Source of the DNA: Perkinsus olseni
Lineage: Eukaryota; Perkinsozoa; Perkinsida
Length of the DNA stretch: 37,393 nucleotides
Direction: 5' to 3'
NCBI GenBank assembly: GCA_013115125.1
Contig: JABANN010000341.1
Coordinates: 1-37,393 of the forward strand
In this document: positions 21,661-32,645 of the stretch, one piece after another
Layout: each line of letters opens with the position of its first letter
How positions within the stretch are numbered: position 1 is the first letter of the stretch
Made by a program: the position numbers and the translations under genes
Notes under the pieces: generated by a model
Databases searched by the model: none
Seen by the model: the letters and a program-made list of their open reading frames with translations, nothing else
What the model was told of the DNA's origin: nothing

Positions 21661-22887
21661 ATGGAATTCGCCACGAAAAGCGGCGCGGCGCTGTCTGCCG
21701 AGATCAGCGAAGGTCCCTCGGGTTCCGGTGTGAAATACGAAAATGTTGGTATGGCGACCTCTGGCGATATCTCGACTACTACCTCCCCCACTGGTCAAGG
21801 CTTTACGCCTGAGCTTATTCAGAATTACGGGAAGTTCAGCCGGGGCGCTCTCCTAGAGGATGAGTTCGGCAATGTTAACAGAGATGGCGGAAGGCATCAT
21901 CACAATCATCAGCAGCAACCTTCGAAGCAGCAGTTTTATAAGACGTCTATGTGCAAGTTCTACTTGGCTGGTAACTGTGTCAAGGGAGAGATGTGCACGC
22001 ATGCCCATCAAGAGTCCGAGCTGGTTCGGAAGCCCGATGTTCCCAGGACTCGTCTGTGCCGAGCTCTCCTTACCTACGGTGTATGCAACTATGCCCAGTG
22101 CAAGTACGCCCACGACATCAAGGAGATCCGTCAGACCAACACTTTCTTCAAAACTAAGATGTGCGACTTCTTTGCTAACGGTCATTGCAAGCTAGGTAAT
22201 CGGTGCCGCTTCGCTCACTCTGAAGAAGAGCTCATCGGCGAACTACCACCTCCTGGTACGTGTGACGGTACTACCCCAAAGCCTCTGGCAAGCTCTCGTA
22301 CGGCCGAGGGTTCAAGTGAGCAGCAACAACAACAGCAGCAGCAGCACAAACTCAACAGCATGGCACCAGATTTCCTCCCGAGGTTGCCGTTGTCGTCTCC
22401 TACTGGGGATATGGGCGTGACCGAAGCTGAAGCGGAGGCCACTAACAGGAAGTATTATGACGGTGTATTCATGCCTAGGAGATTCAGCTTGGCCAGCTCC
22501 AATGGAAGGGACGGGCCGACCTCCCCAATGAACGATTTGACTCTACCGCTATTACCCCAGGGTGGTAACGTCGGTTTCCTCACCGCTCGAATGGTGAGCC
22601 CTGACGGCACACCCCTGGCGAATGGCCCTCTTATGATACCAACATTCGCCCAAGCACCTCCCCAACAGTCCGTCGGGAATCCTGGCAGCCCCGCCAACTT
22701 CCCTGGTCCGCCCTTGCCCGTCCACTTGATGCAGAGCCCCCTGAATGCGGGGACCTGGGGGGCCTCCGGGGCTACCCCGACCTTCCATCTTGGTGCTAAT
22801 AGAACCCCTACCCACATACATGAACTGTTACGCTCAACAAGCATCGATGAACTCAAGCGATATGCCAACCAAGTGTACGAGGATTAA
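21661..22887 (+). CDS. Triple CCCH zinc-finger RNA-binding protein
   Basis: A single exon encodes 408 residues, unusual in this intron-dense window. Three CCCH fingers are seen. Finger one, CKFYLAGNC then CTHAH, has C-x7-C-x5-C-x3-H spacing at about residues 98-116. Finger two, CRALLTYGVC then CKYAH, is C-x8-C-x4-C-x3-H at about 135-152. Finger three, CDFFANGHC then CRFAH, is C-x7-C-x5-C-x3-H at about 168-186. The first and third carry the KTSMC / KTKMC lead-in typical of TTP-like fingers. The N terminus is His/Gln-rich. A Gln run (about residues 220-229) and a long Pro/Gly/Ser-rich disordered tail follow. The C-terminal helix ELLRSTSIDELKRYANQVYE is probably an interaction motif. The family binds mRNA 3' regions and controls stability or translation. 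Confidence 0.93.
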   Translation: MEFATKSGAALSAEISEGPSGSGVKYENVGMATSGDISTTTSPTGQGFTPELIQNYGKFSRGALLEDEFGNVNRDGGRHHHNHQQQPSKQQFYKTSMCKFYLAGNCVKGEMCTHAHQESELVRKPDVPRTRLCRALLTYGVCNYAQCKYAHDIKEIRQTNTFFKTKMCDFFANGHCKLGNRCRFAHSEEELIGELPPPGTCDGTTPKPLASSRTAEGSSEQQQQQQQQHKLNSMAPDFLPRLPLSSPTGDMGVTEAEAEATNRKYYDGVFMPRRFSLASSNGRDGPTSPMNDLTLPLLPQGGNVGFLTARMVSPDGTPLANGPLMIPTFAQAPPQQSVGNPGSPANFPGPPLPVHLMQSPLNAGTWGASGATPTFHLGANRTPTHIHELLRSTSIDELKRYANQVYED

Positions 22888-23589
22888 CAACCAACAACAA
22901 CCAGCGAGTATCATTAATATCTTATCAATACCGTTGCCTTTTCAATCTTCGATCTTTTTGATCATTGCATGCGTGGCTGGTGCGCAGGCCTCTCCGAGTG
23001 GGTTACCGTCGTAAATGTAGCAGCCTGTGGACAGCTCCCATGAGTCCAGAGCGTTAGATGGCCTGAAAAGGCTTTCGAAGCGTCTTTTTACGTGTCGCTG
23101 TATTATCAGTCCGAAGAGCTCCAGCGTTGTTTACCGCTGATACAGGGCGTGTACATCTTACTCTCAACATTTCTTCTCTCCTCGCTGACTTGCTTAGTTA
23201 CCATGGGGAGAGTTCACGCACACCATGTAGCGATGGAAGGAACGCGTCCACCGACTTGTCAGTGACTCGCAAAATCCTCATCGGCAGAGGCGTCTCCTGT
23301 CGGCAGTCCAGTGCTTCATGACGTCCCGAAAGAGGGCGAGGTATACTCAGTGTGACATGCGTTACCCAGCCTAGCTCTAGTGTGGATACGACCAGATAAG
23401 CGTCATCACTTCCGGCACAGTCTCTAGAGCTTGAGCTTCCTGCGTCCCTTAAATAATAATGCTATTCAACTCGGAGCACCGCCATGAAGCAAGCATAGCG
23501 ACGCAGATCAGGCCGCCACAGATTTACGGCAGCCCTTGTAGCGTAGAGGGCATCAGCGTACCAACCGCCATTATCTACTAGAGTTCTGC
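22888..23589. other. Intergenic, no recognised gene
   Basis: It contains the 3' region of the CCCH gene and the 5' region of the next plus-strand gene. No exon is supported. Confidence 0.45.
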
Positions 23590-26500
23590 ATGGCTCCCAT
23601 TGAGCCTCAGATGGTATCCAATGGCAGCAGTTTGGCATCACCAACGCTGTCTCTTGATGTGCCACGGCCCTCCTTAAGAGTCACGTTGCCTGTTCCCGAG
23701 TTAAGCCCGCGGCCGGTGGTGACGAACATACCGCCGCGAGGGAAGCTCAAAGCATTCATTTCAGCCCAAAGCGTTCCCAGGAAGCCTGACGCTCCCGCGA
23801 CCACCTATAGATGGACTTGTAGGCGGGGCGCCTGCCCCATTAGAAGTCTTAGGTGGGTTCCGCTAAATAACAATCTTCGATGCACCCGAACCTGCCAGCC
23901 TCGGCACCGTACCCTCCCCCCATGCCTCAAGTGGAGGAGAAGTACCGTTGTACCATCTGCCAGGTAACCTCGCTATTCAATGGGCAAGTGCCGCCCTGCT
24001 TGTCTCAGTCGATCGTCTTGGCCTCTGAATTAGAGAGCCATGAAGCTTTCTGCCCACCGAAGGAAGAGGAAGAGGACGAGGGTTACTTCTCAGGTCTGTA
24101 CTTGGCGATCTAATCTTCCTTCCAGACCCTCATCCTGGATGAGTCATCCATCCCGAAAGGGCAACCCTAGTGATCTAATAACGCCACGCTAGCCTCTTGC
24201 TTGTTCGCGTACGGGCTGTTTCCCCGCTCTCAGACGAGCCCTCAGCAGCCTCCGCTGGTCCCCAAGAACCGAACCCAACACTGAAGGCGCAGGAGGAGGC
24301 CCCATCAACGACAGCGCAAAGCAAGGTGTCCTCCTCGACCCTCCTGACTGTGCAATTGGTGAAGTGCGTCATTTATATGACAGCGTTCAAGCCAGGCTTC
24401 GCTGTTCTTTCGAGTAGTCGTAGCGGGCTGGCTCCTTTCTTTCAGCCTGGCAAGGGTATCTGGACACAAGCCCGGCCGGATTTTGGAGTGAGGCCTACGT
24501 CGCTGACCATCTTCGTCTCGACGGCAACCTTCATCGATTCATCTCATCAGACGAGTACCCGAGACTACATCCTTCGGGTGGAGGCCAATCGCCGCCGTTT
24601 GAAAGCAGAGATGGACTCGGAAGAGCTCCGGGAGTGCACCTTCACACCACGACTGTTGAACAGGAAGACTGTCACGTAAGCTCTCTCCCTTCGCTGGACA
24701 ACATCGCTTGGTGAACTCTGCCAAGTGACCATCGGCCCTCGTCAGCCCCCGCAGTCACGGCTCCAGCCACAGCGCTGGCAGGCAACAACGCCTAGCGATA
24801 GTTGGGGAGGAGATGCACAAGGAATGCTCCCATCGTCCCAAGGTCACCATGTCTATGACGACTCCCTTTTACCAGGAACTGCCGGTCCCCAGATATGCCG
24901 CCGCTCCGCTGAGCTGGCCAGGTCGCGCAATCCAGAGCACCGAGCCGTGTACGAACGCCTGTACGAGACCGACCGTCCCCTCTCCAGCAGGGTGAGTCGA
25001 TTTCGGCAGCCAAGGCATCTTGCTTGGATGGCTCCTCAGCATTGTGGATCTGAACCGAACCCAGAACTGGTGCCGCATCCGGGCGGCAGCAGAAGGGGTT
25101 GCCGCAGATCCACCACTTTGTAGGTCGCGAGGGTCCGCAATTAGCTGCCGCTAGTAATGGGACGCTTTCATATGCAAGCTACTGAGTAGAGCTTCGAGGC
25201 GTTGGCTCAGTATGGACTGCGACCTCCGGACGGTTTCCCGACCATTAGTGACGGGACGGGCCCGCAATGAGGGCCCCTCATCCAGTCTGTACTAGGTACA
25301 GCGAGGCTGCTCAGCGGCAGAGTCGCCGCAGCGAAGCAGCTTCAGATCTCGAGGCGATCGTTGCCCAGCAAGCATCCCAGGGCACGAAGCTCTCGAGAGG
25401 AAGCCAGAGGTGAGGAAGCCCGCAGCTGGCAGTCACGGTTCACCGTGGATAGACCACAGCACGGTTGCTTCCATGCAGAGCCTATCGGGCCCTACTCCGA
25501 CGAAGGCTTCGGGCCGCCCTCACCTCCACCCTGGGGGACGCAGATAGCATGTCTCTCAGCGACTTCGCTCGCTTCCTCGTTGTCCTGGGGGTGGAAGACG
25601 CTGAAAAAGGGAGGCCTCTCGCCCGCAGGTTGTGGGAACTCGTAAGGCTGCCAGACACGGTGAGCTCGCGAAGCACTGCAAGGGGAAGGCGACGCGGCTC
25701 AGGACGCCTCGACTTGTAGCAAATGCATCCACACGATGCTGCATCTACTGGGCGGCTACTCTGATGAGCCACCCCGGAACTCAGGTCGGGGTTTGGTGCA
25801 CGGCAGCTCCATTAAACTTGTTAGTCACGACTGCAGGTAGGGCATCCGAGACCGTAGCAGCGAACAGAAATTTCGAAGCTTTCCGTAAAGAACTCAGAGA
25901 ACTTCTCCCGTCTGGGTGGGTGCCTTGAGTGCGAGCCGTATCAGCTCCTCGGCAACAGGCAACATCGGAGCACCCTTCTCAATCGCAGCTCGGCTTCGTC
26001 TACTGACCAAACCGGTGGTGCAGCGGGTAGGGGTAAAAATGTGACGTCGATGTTAAGCCTTGTATGTCTCGGTTCCCAGCAGCCTTTTAGATCTCTGTTG
26101 TCGCCGTAGAAACAAAATCCTCATTTCGTTTCGCGCCATGAAAATGAATCGTCCTAATACGGCCTGCCTCCTCGTAGATCCAGATGGAGTAGGAAGCCCT
26201 TCCATTCTGGGCTCTAGCAAACGCATGGCTGAGTCGTCGAACGAGGGGCTTCGACAGGCGTACGGTGTGGTGGACCATGCTGACCTGTTGATGCTCAGGA
26301 AGAGGCTGGTGAGAGCTGCGCCTCTTCGAATCCCACTATCGGTGTTCCAGGCTAGAGACCGACTCCTCGTGAGAGCTGAAGAGGTGGCTGACTCAGAGCT
26401 GAGAGATTGCACCTTCAAGCCCAAGCTCGTCACCAGGCGGAGACTAAGGGTGAGGATTCCACGGGCAACCGACCGCTGTCATGCTCTGGGCAGAGCAATG

Positions 26501-27055
26501 ATCGTTCTGATGAGTCCACCTCGAGCCCGGCATGCGGTGATAGCCGCCTCACCGATTCTGTTCGATCCTACAAGCGCTTCGAGGAACTGTACGCGGACGG
26601 TCGAACGCGAGACGAGCGGCTATTGGGAAGAGCTGAGGCTGCCATTGTGGCCGAGCGGGAACGGGAAGTACGACGGTTGCTTGTCCTCTTGGCGAATGTC
26701 TCTATGCTCAGGCGGCAGACTGCACCTTCAAACCTAACATCGCAGCAAGCAGGATCTCCGGTGAGAAAGTCTTACAAAAAAAGAGGAGAAGTGGCCAGCA
26801 GCCTCTTGGCTACGAGGCGGCAACCACCCGCCTGCGGGAGGCGACGAAGAAGAGGCAAAATTTGAAGCAGTGGCGAGGTGGTTTCCTTGGCATAAGCTCC
26901 AGTACGGCTCCCTCGGAGTGCTGTACACTTCAGATGCAGTGCGCTCTCAAGACTACAAGCCGCCTAGCATCTCAAGCGGTCAGAAGGCAGATCGACCGAA
27001 CAGAGAGGTTCCAGCGAGAAAGTATCCGCGAAGTTCGCGGGTCGCGGAGGTCTGA
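23590..27055 (+). CDS. C2HC zinc-finger / CTFxP-repeat coiled-coil protein
   Basis: A large multi-exon gene. Resolved exons are 23590-23818, 23899-23963 and 24009-24093 (introns of 80 and 45 nt), and the last exon starts after CTTCAG near 26933 and stops at 27055. The N terminus is Pro/Ser-rich. A C2HC finger follows: YRCTICQ, then ELESHEAFC. The rest carries at least four copies of a motif of the form E-x-R-x-C-T-F-x-P-x-[LI]: ELRECTFTPRLL (about 24625), ECSHRPKV (24822), ELRDCTFKPKLV (26395) and AADCTFKPNI (26710). Between them are VYERLYETDR, RFEELYADGRTRDERLL and YEAATTRLREATKKRQN units. A DFARFLVVLGVEDAE-LW segment (about 25560) lies in the middle. Related CTFxP + RLYE proteins are widespread in ciliated and apicomplexan protists, function unproven. 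Exon borders in 24100-26900 are only partly fixed. Confidence 0.65.
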
Positions 27056-27310
27056 CAGTTTCCCATCGACGTCTGTTACGGTGCTTTGTGGTGTTCTCAA
27101 GTATCCGGATGGGAAGAGAATTTCACCAGTGCAAAAGAATGGAGTCTGATCACTGGTACGCCCTATCTTTCCCGTTATTGCGGGACCGTCCGCTAGTAAG
27201 CGTCTTCGATATGGGACGTGAATCATTACTAGAAAAGATATACCTTTGAGTGTACATGTAACTTTCACAACACAAGCCAGCAGCAAGTCAGAAACAATCC
27301 TTCCTTAAAA
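27056..27310. other. Convergent 3' region, no gene
   Basis: 255 bp lie between the stop of the CTFxP gene (plus) and the stop of FARS2 (minus), and must hold both 3' ends. No exon is seen. Confidence 0.4.
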
Positions 27311-29214
27311 TCATCGTATTGTGATTGGCAACTGTTTGGCTATACCCTCCACCACAGCATGATGCATGCTATTCACCCACTCGTGGGTCAAAGTACGCTC
27401 GAAGGACCGATAGGTCAGTCGGAAGCACAGTGAGCGCCTCCCTGTTGTCGGACTGAGAGATGGCGAGTGTATCAATGACCGAGGACGAGGACGGGCTTAC
27501 TGGAAAAATTCGTCTTTAACTTCAATCGACTCGAGGCAGTCTGTAGAGATCTCTCGGCAAATCTGCGATTGTGGAATGCGAAGTAGTTGTCGTTAGTGGC
27601 AGAATACTTCAAAAAACTTGTTCAATTCGAATCCAACGTCGTCGTCTATCCAGAAGGATATGTCTTTGAACACAGGAGGGTAGTTACTGAAGGGTTCGAA
27701 CTTCTTCAATTCACCATCGGCAAACTGGCTCAGAAAACGCTTGTCTGTGGACCTGAGACGAAGGGACGAGCACGGTAGTTGGCGGGCATTGACAAGGACC
27801 AGATGAGCCAGTCAGACCGAGGGACCAGATACGCCGGGCAAAAGGCAACAGGACTCCGTCGTACCAAAACAATCGTATATCGTCAATCTCGAAGAGGTGC
27901 ATCGCCAAGCGTTCCAATCCGAGCCCGAAGGCCCAACCGTGTAGGCCGCAGTCGCTGCCGAGAGCACGATCGATGATTTCGTTCTTGATCGCACCGCAGC
28001 CGAGCACTTCAATCCACCTGTCTCGATGATCATCCAACAGGCCAGAGCACCTCCCTCCCCACTTTCCGTTATAGAAGATCTCCATTTCGAGGCTGGGGTC
28101 AGTGAAGGGGAAAGTGATGGTGCTGTCCCAACGCATTTCCACGCCCACACCGAAAAGAGACTCCATTAACCCTGCGAACAAGCAAGAGATAATGACCAGA
28201 GCAAGTAGCAGGAGCCGGAGGTCTAGAGCATGATACATGAATGGATGCTGCACCACAGATTAAAAAAATAACGATTCCGTTATTGTCAGATTATAATTAT
28301 CGTTATTATTTTATTATCCGATCAAATGTATAACGAACGATTCCGAGGCCGACCTTCGAGCGTCTTTTTCAAGTCCTCAATGACCATGGCCTGGGAAGCC
28401 TCGCTGGTTGGGAAGAGTCGCAAGCCGTCAACCTGAAGGCATAGACTCTTGGGCAAGGTCATCAACGCCGTCAACGGTCACCTGATGGAAAACTGGGTAG
28501 TGATACCGATCAATCTCATCCTTCCGATACACATCGGCTGACCACACAGCACCTTCAACTGGGCCTGATCGCGACAGGGTCCAGGGGTAGCTGCAGAGAG
28601 CTCCGAGGGCCTAGCTCCGAGGGCCTAGCTCCGCGAGAACGGGCGAGCAAGCTCGATCGGACTAAAGTGATGCTGTTCAGGGTCACTCGAGAACTATGTA
28701 CTTCCTGCAGCAGCCACTCGACAGAGCATCTCAGGTTGATGGGCCGTGGCCTGCGGCCGCAGAAGCCACTTAGTATCGGTATCTGCATCAGTGCTAAAGT
28801 AAACCTTTGGCCGCTGACTGCCCCACCACTGATGTAGAATGTGTCGCTCCGCGATCTAGAGGGATGGCCCTGAGAAATTGCAATACAACCATTTACCTTC
28901 ACCAACTTCAGTCACCCCAACGCCTCAGCGCATAGTGGATCAATGATGAACAGAAAACCCCTATTCACTCGCACTGTTGATCGGAGAACGCCGTACGAGC
29001 GGCATGCCACGACCGGAGCCTCGGCTGGCTCACTTTCGGGATGAGGAGCTCATCGAATGCCACCTCGGATCGAATCACTGGCGAGGGCGGCGAGTCGAAG
29101 ACGAACGACTGAAAGGAGTCTGCTCGGGATTGGCAGCACGGGCGCAGCCTTGCCTGAGGGAATCTCCGATGGAAGTGCTCATCTATCAAAGTCTTCAGGA
29201 TGCCCAGAGGATGC
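27311..29214 (-). CDS. FARS2: Mitochondrial phenylalanyl-tRNA synthetase
   Basis: This is a class II monomeric enzyme charging organellar tRNA-Phe. Gene-strand order matches the family: HPLGILKTLIDEHFHRRF; FDELLIP joined to GHPSRSRSDTFYI; KWLLRPQATAHQPEML; SADVYRKDEIDRYHYPVFHQ; VDGLRLFPTS; LMESLFGVGVEMRW; FPFTDPSLEMEI (motif 2 region); WIEVLGCG; GWAFGLGLERLAM (motif 3); DIRLFW; KFEPFSNYPPVFKDISFW; and the anticodon-binding tail LCFRLTYRSFERTLTHEWVN. The stop is at 27311. The 5' end is unresolved: the first clear exon starts at 29214, and an upstream ATG near 29319 reads an Arg/Ser-rich, mitochondrial-presequence-like peptide but does not splice cleanly. The splice after DTFYIS near 28810 also needs checking. 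One intron holds a 14-bp tandem repeat and another an AT-rich block. Confidence 0.9.
28261..28330. other. AT-rich block in FARS2 intron
   Basis: Bases 28261-28330 are markedly AT-rich (TTAAAAAAATAACG, then TTATTATTTTATTATCC) against a roughly balanced background. They lie in the intron between the exon ending KKTLE and the one starting GLMESLF. No coding potential is seen. Confidence 0.6.
28599..28633. repeat. 14-bp tandem repeat, 2.5 copies
   Basis: AGCTCCGAGGGCCT occurs at 28599-28612 and 28613-28626 with no mismatch, followed by the first seven bases again. It lies in a FARS2 intron. This looks like a young slippage duplication. Confidence 0.9.
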
Positions 29215-29345
29215 CTGAGGCAGAACGACAAACTCTGAGATAATGCTGACGATGAGAAGCGCGCAGCGGCTGGCGTCCGGCAGAGAAGATCGAAGCTGAC
29301 CACAATTGCATCGCCCTTTGGGCTGAGAAACGTGACGAATATACC

Positions 29346-29846
29346 ATGCGCAGCACGACGTCCAGAGGAAGTTTCAATGAGATGCAGCTGATGAGTGCCC
29401 TCACGAAGCCAGTGCAGCGAGCTCAGTTGAGAGAGGAGATCAAAAGAAAAGATGTCATTTGGAGGTACCGTTGATCAAGATGAAGGTTCCTTCCGATTTT
29501 ACACCACACGCTCGCGGGTATATGCTTTGGAGGCTCTAAACTTTGTTGCAGTACCGGTATGGAACACAAGCGTGCATACCGCAGAGAGAGCATTCGAACA
29601 ACCCTCGCTGACAACACTCCAGGACAGGCGTTGCTTCGCGATGAGCAGAACGGTGACTCATTCGTCCGCCGCAGGCTTAGCGACGCGTATGGCCCAAGTC
29701 CACTAGCGAACACAAAGACCACCGCCGTACCAGAAGCAAGTCTCTCTATGACAAGAAGAACGATAATCCATCCGATCACCATTCATGCTATGATATATGA
29801 CAGATACTCAGAAAACACTTCAAAAAAGGCTTCACATTCGTCGTAA
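29346..29846 (+). CDS. Unrecognised small charged protein
   Basis: I do not recognise this gene. Two exons, 29346-29464 and 29552-29846, join in phase through an 87-nt GT-AG intron, giving about 137 residues. It begins MRSTTSRGSFNEMQLMSALT, then QRAQLREEIKRKD, EHKRAYRRESIRTTLADN and DSFVRRRLSDAYGPS, a basic helical composition. The open frame extends upstream of the chosen ATG (AEKIEADHNCIALWAEKRDE), so the true start may lie near 29243, overlapping the 5' end of FARS2 on the other strand. The opposite strand is also open here because of codon structure, which lowers confidence. Confidence 0.4.
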
Positions 29847-29888
29847 CACCAGGGCCTCCCCGCCCGCTCCGCTCGAGCTTGACGCTCT

Positions 29889-32010
29889 TCACTGAATGTC
29901 GACTTCCTCGGTTCTATCAGCCACGCTCGTCTCAGGTCCCATACGCTTCTTTAGCTGCTCAGCCTGAACGACCCGAGAGCTCCTTCGCGGCCCCGTAGGC
30001 GGACTTGCCAGGGCTCACCCGCGCTCGTGCTGCCGCGATCAAATCATTGACAGCCTTCAGCTCAGCTTCATAATTTCCTGCATGTTGCGACTCTCGGTAC
30101 AGCCTCACAAACCTGATCGACCGAACTGTATCCGCGCATGATGAGAGTTGGGATCTCCGTACGCGTCATTGATTTCTATGATTTTAGCCGGGACACTACT
30201 CGTGGTTTTGTGACGGGCCAGACGCTCTCGACGCGCCAACAGCTGGGCATCGTCCTGAGCCGTATCACCATCAACCGAACGGCCCAGCTGATCATCAGAG
30301 AATCTCACCTCTGCTGGCTGAGCTGTGAAAGCCGATACGCCTATTGTACGGCCGAGGAACTCCGACAACAACCCAGCTGCGGTCGCGATAGACCTTGCAC
30401 GGGACACATGCCACTTCGTCAACTCGTGGTGACCCCACCCGTTGCTCGGGTTATTCATGAGCACTAGCGAACGGTCCACTTCTGATTTGTTTGGAAGCTC
30501 CGTCCACCCCTGGTCATCCGTCATGCCCTGGAAGTCCGTGACGCGTCGCTTCGCCACTTCCTCATCTCCATACTTTTGAACATGACTAGGGCCACTACCA
30601 TGCCAAGCAGCGCGTAAAGAGCAGTTCACCTTCGCGTTGTGAGCTCGGTTATCTTATCGACCTGTTGCCCCACGGTCTCCCCCTCCACCTGGGGGAGCTC
30701 GGAGTCCTCCATCCAGTTGACCGAGAAGAGGTCTCCCAAGCACGTCCCTATGTGCTTGCCGTCCACCATGTCGGCCTAAGCATGCGCCCTCTCTCATCAT
30801 CAGATCCCGGCCCCGAGGCTCACGTCGGGATCCACACCACTGGGGCAGTAAGTACCCCAGCTGGACTCTGTGGCGTTGGCCGCTGTCACTATGAAACTGC
30901 CACAGAGATTCTCCAGTTATACGCCAGTTATACGCTACCGGAGCCACCTACATTCCAGGCGGTATGTCGTTATCATCATCGAACATGCTGCCGCTCTCAC
31001 AAGCCTCAATGTAAACTACCATGCTCTTGAACCTGCTACCATCTTTCGACCTAATCCTACCACTCCCACCCAGGTACTACATCTTGCGCTCTTTCATGCG
31101 CTTGAGTATCCGATGGAACTTCTCCCTCCTTAGATTCTCGTTGGGAAAACTGACAGCCCCACCTGTTCACACAACCTCATAGACATGGCGGAAAGGCAAC
31201 GATCGAGCCACAGTAAGAAATTTCGTCGAACTGGTCACACCGAGACATTCACTAGAGTCGCGGAGCATGTAGAGAGGGCTGCCCATCGATACGGTCCCCC
31301 GACTCACTTTCGCCATGATCCACGAAGTTGAGGAACACAAAGTCCTCCTCCGTGCTGTCCAAGACAGGAAGTCCTTTTGGAACGGCGGAGGCGTTTCCCG
31401 TGAGCACCTCAAGAACACCAGCATCCACGCCCGTCTCTAGTAGCCCAGATCCCAGTACTCACCGCCTCGAAGTTGTGAACAGTAACATCGTCGCCGCGGT
31501 AATCCACCATACAGTCCTTGTAAACGTCATGACCCTTGCCTGTTCTATCTGTACCACAGAGCTACTCGAGGTTGCAGGCATAAAAGAGCATCTCACCAGG
31601 GTGGTTGAAGAGCGTTCCCGGGATAGGGTTCTCCGGATCATGGGCTACGTCATCGGTCCTGAAGTAACCACCGTTCCCTCTAGTCGCATCCCATGGTGCT
31701 AGGCAGGTGCCGAAAGCCCTTCTCTCGTGCCGGGAATCTTAGGTTGCGGCCCGGTACTCACGAGAACAGGATGATATTTTGCTCTGGAATGCCGTGCTGT
31801 TTTAGAATAGCATGAGCATGGCAGACATCAGCCTGATGCCGGTAGTTGTAATAGCCGGTCGAACCAGCAACCAGCACCTAGCATTGCTGCTGCATCCACG
31901 CCACATGACGCAGCTCTTACCGCAAAGTGCCTGTGATGGTGAGTCCTTGGGGCGGCCCCCGCAACAGCAGTGGTGACACTCAGACCGAGCGTAGCGATGG
32001 CAAGTCTCAT
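29889..32010 (-). CDS. LGMN: Legumain-like C13 cysteine endopeptidase
   Basis: Asparaginyl endopeptidase of the lysosome/vacuole. The start at 32010 gives a signal peptide ([19 protein letters not shown]). Next come [54 protein letters not shown] and [16 protein letters not shown], then [10 protein letters not shown] with the catalytic His, AVSFPNENL, and [13 protein letters not shown] with the catalytic Cys. [26 protein letters not shown] and SHVQKYGD follow in family order. The C-terminal prodomain is helical and charged: [19 protein letters not shown], then [18 protein letters not shown]. The last resolved exon splices by a 59-nt intron and stops at 29889. Introns are small, and borders inside 30100-30650 are not all fixed. 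It is divergent from the saposin-like gene and converges with the small charged gene 42 bp away. Confidence 0.92.
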
Positions 32011-32253
32011 TGAATGGTAAAAAGGCCAAACCTGTTGTTAATATTGGTGAGAAGATGGTTAGACTGTTGGAGGAAGAGGAACTACGAGATCACAAGATTC
32101 GTGCGTGACGTGGTAGCCGAAAAAGAAAGTAATGATAGATAACGTACTTGTCTACATAAACTCAACCATAAAGGAACACGTTCCTCATGGCGTTAACGTA
32201 TACAGTAGGAGGATATCTGTTAAGCGGGGGTAAGCGTAGAGGCCCTCGAACGG

Positions 32254-32433
32254 ATGTCAAACCTTGACAAAGTTTGCCTGGGTGAGGGCACTCTCACAAG
32301 GTACTACAAAACTTGCTTCAAGATGCCCCTCAACAAACGAGTTCAGAAATTTTACGCGCTAAGGATCAGTTTGACTATGATGCCCACGACGTCTTCAGCA
32401 AAGACGTCGCGTAAAGGCGATGAAAGGCTCTAG
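32254..32433 (+). CDS. Possible small exon or gene, 59 codons
   Basis: From ATG 32254 an open frame encodes MSNLDKVCLGEGTLTRYYKT, then CFKMPLNKRVQKFYALRI, and stops at 32433. The frame is also open upstream (EALER) back to a possible acceptor GCGTAG at about 32240, so this may be the last exon of a longer gene. Composition is protein-like with a Lys/Arg/Tyr-rich helix, but no family is recognised. A second plus frame across 32300-32415 is also open, so the call is weak. Confidence 0.3.
   Translation: MSNLDKVCLGEGTLTRYYKTCFKMPLNKRVQKFYALRISLTMMPTTSSAKTSRKGDERL
32387..32409. repeat. Perfect inverted repeat, 9-bp arms
   Basis: CGACGTCTT, a 5-nt loop CAGCA, then AAGACGTCG forms a perfect hairpin at 32387-32409. 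It lies inside the small open frame. No U-rich tract follows, so it is not a classic terminator. Confidence 0.75.
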
Positions 32434-32645
32434 AGTAAATCACGCGGCTCCGCAGCACCGATGGGTAGCGCAACAGGGCAACTTGAAGGACACCTTTGTA
32501 TGCTTAACTAAGCAACTTAACGAAGAACAAACGGGATACCGGCAGTGTGTGGTAGATCACCGTATAAGATGCTCAGGGCTGCTTCGCAAGAACTTCTGCG
32601 GTCACCGCTGGCCAGGAAGAGTGCCTTCTTCGCTCCCATTGCTTC

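Noticed and set aside
27711-28256. A 181-codon minus frame starting with a hydrophobic segment
   Set aside because: The hydrophobic first 30 residues are intron read-through; only the part from the ELMESLF-type exon onward is FARS2 protein.
28977-29243. Plus-strand frame of 88 codons
   Set aside because: It is the antisense of the N-terminal exons of FARS2, whose family motifs are clear on the minus strand.
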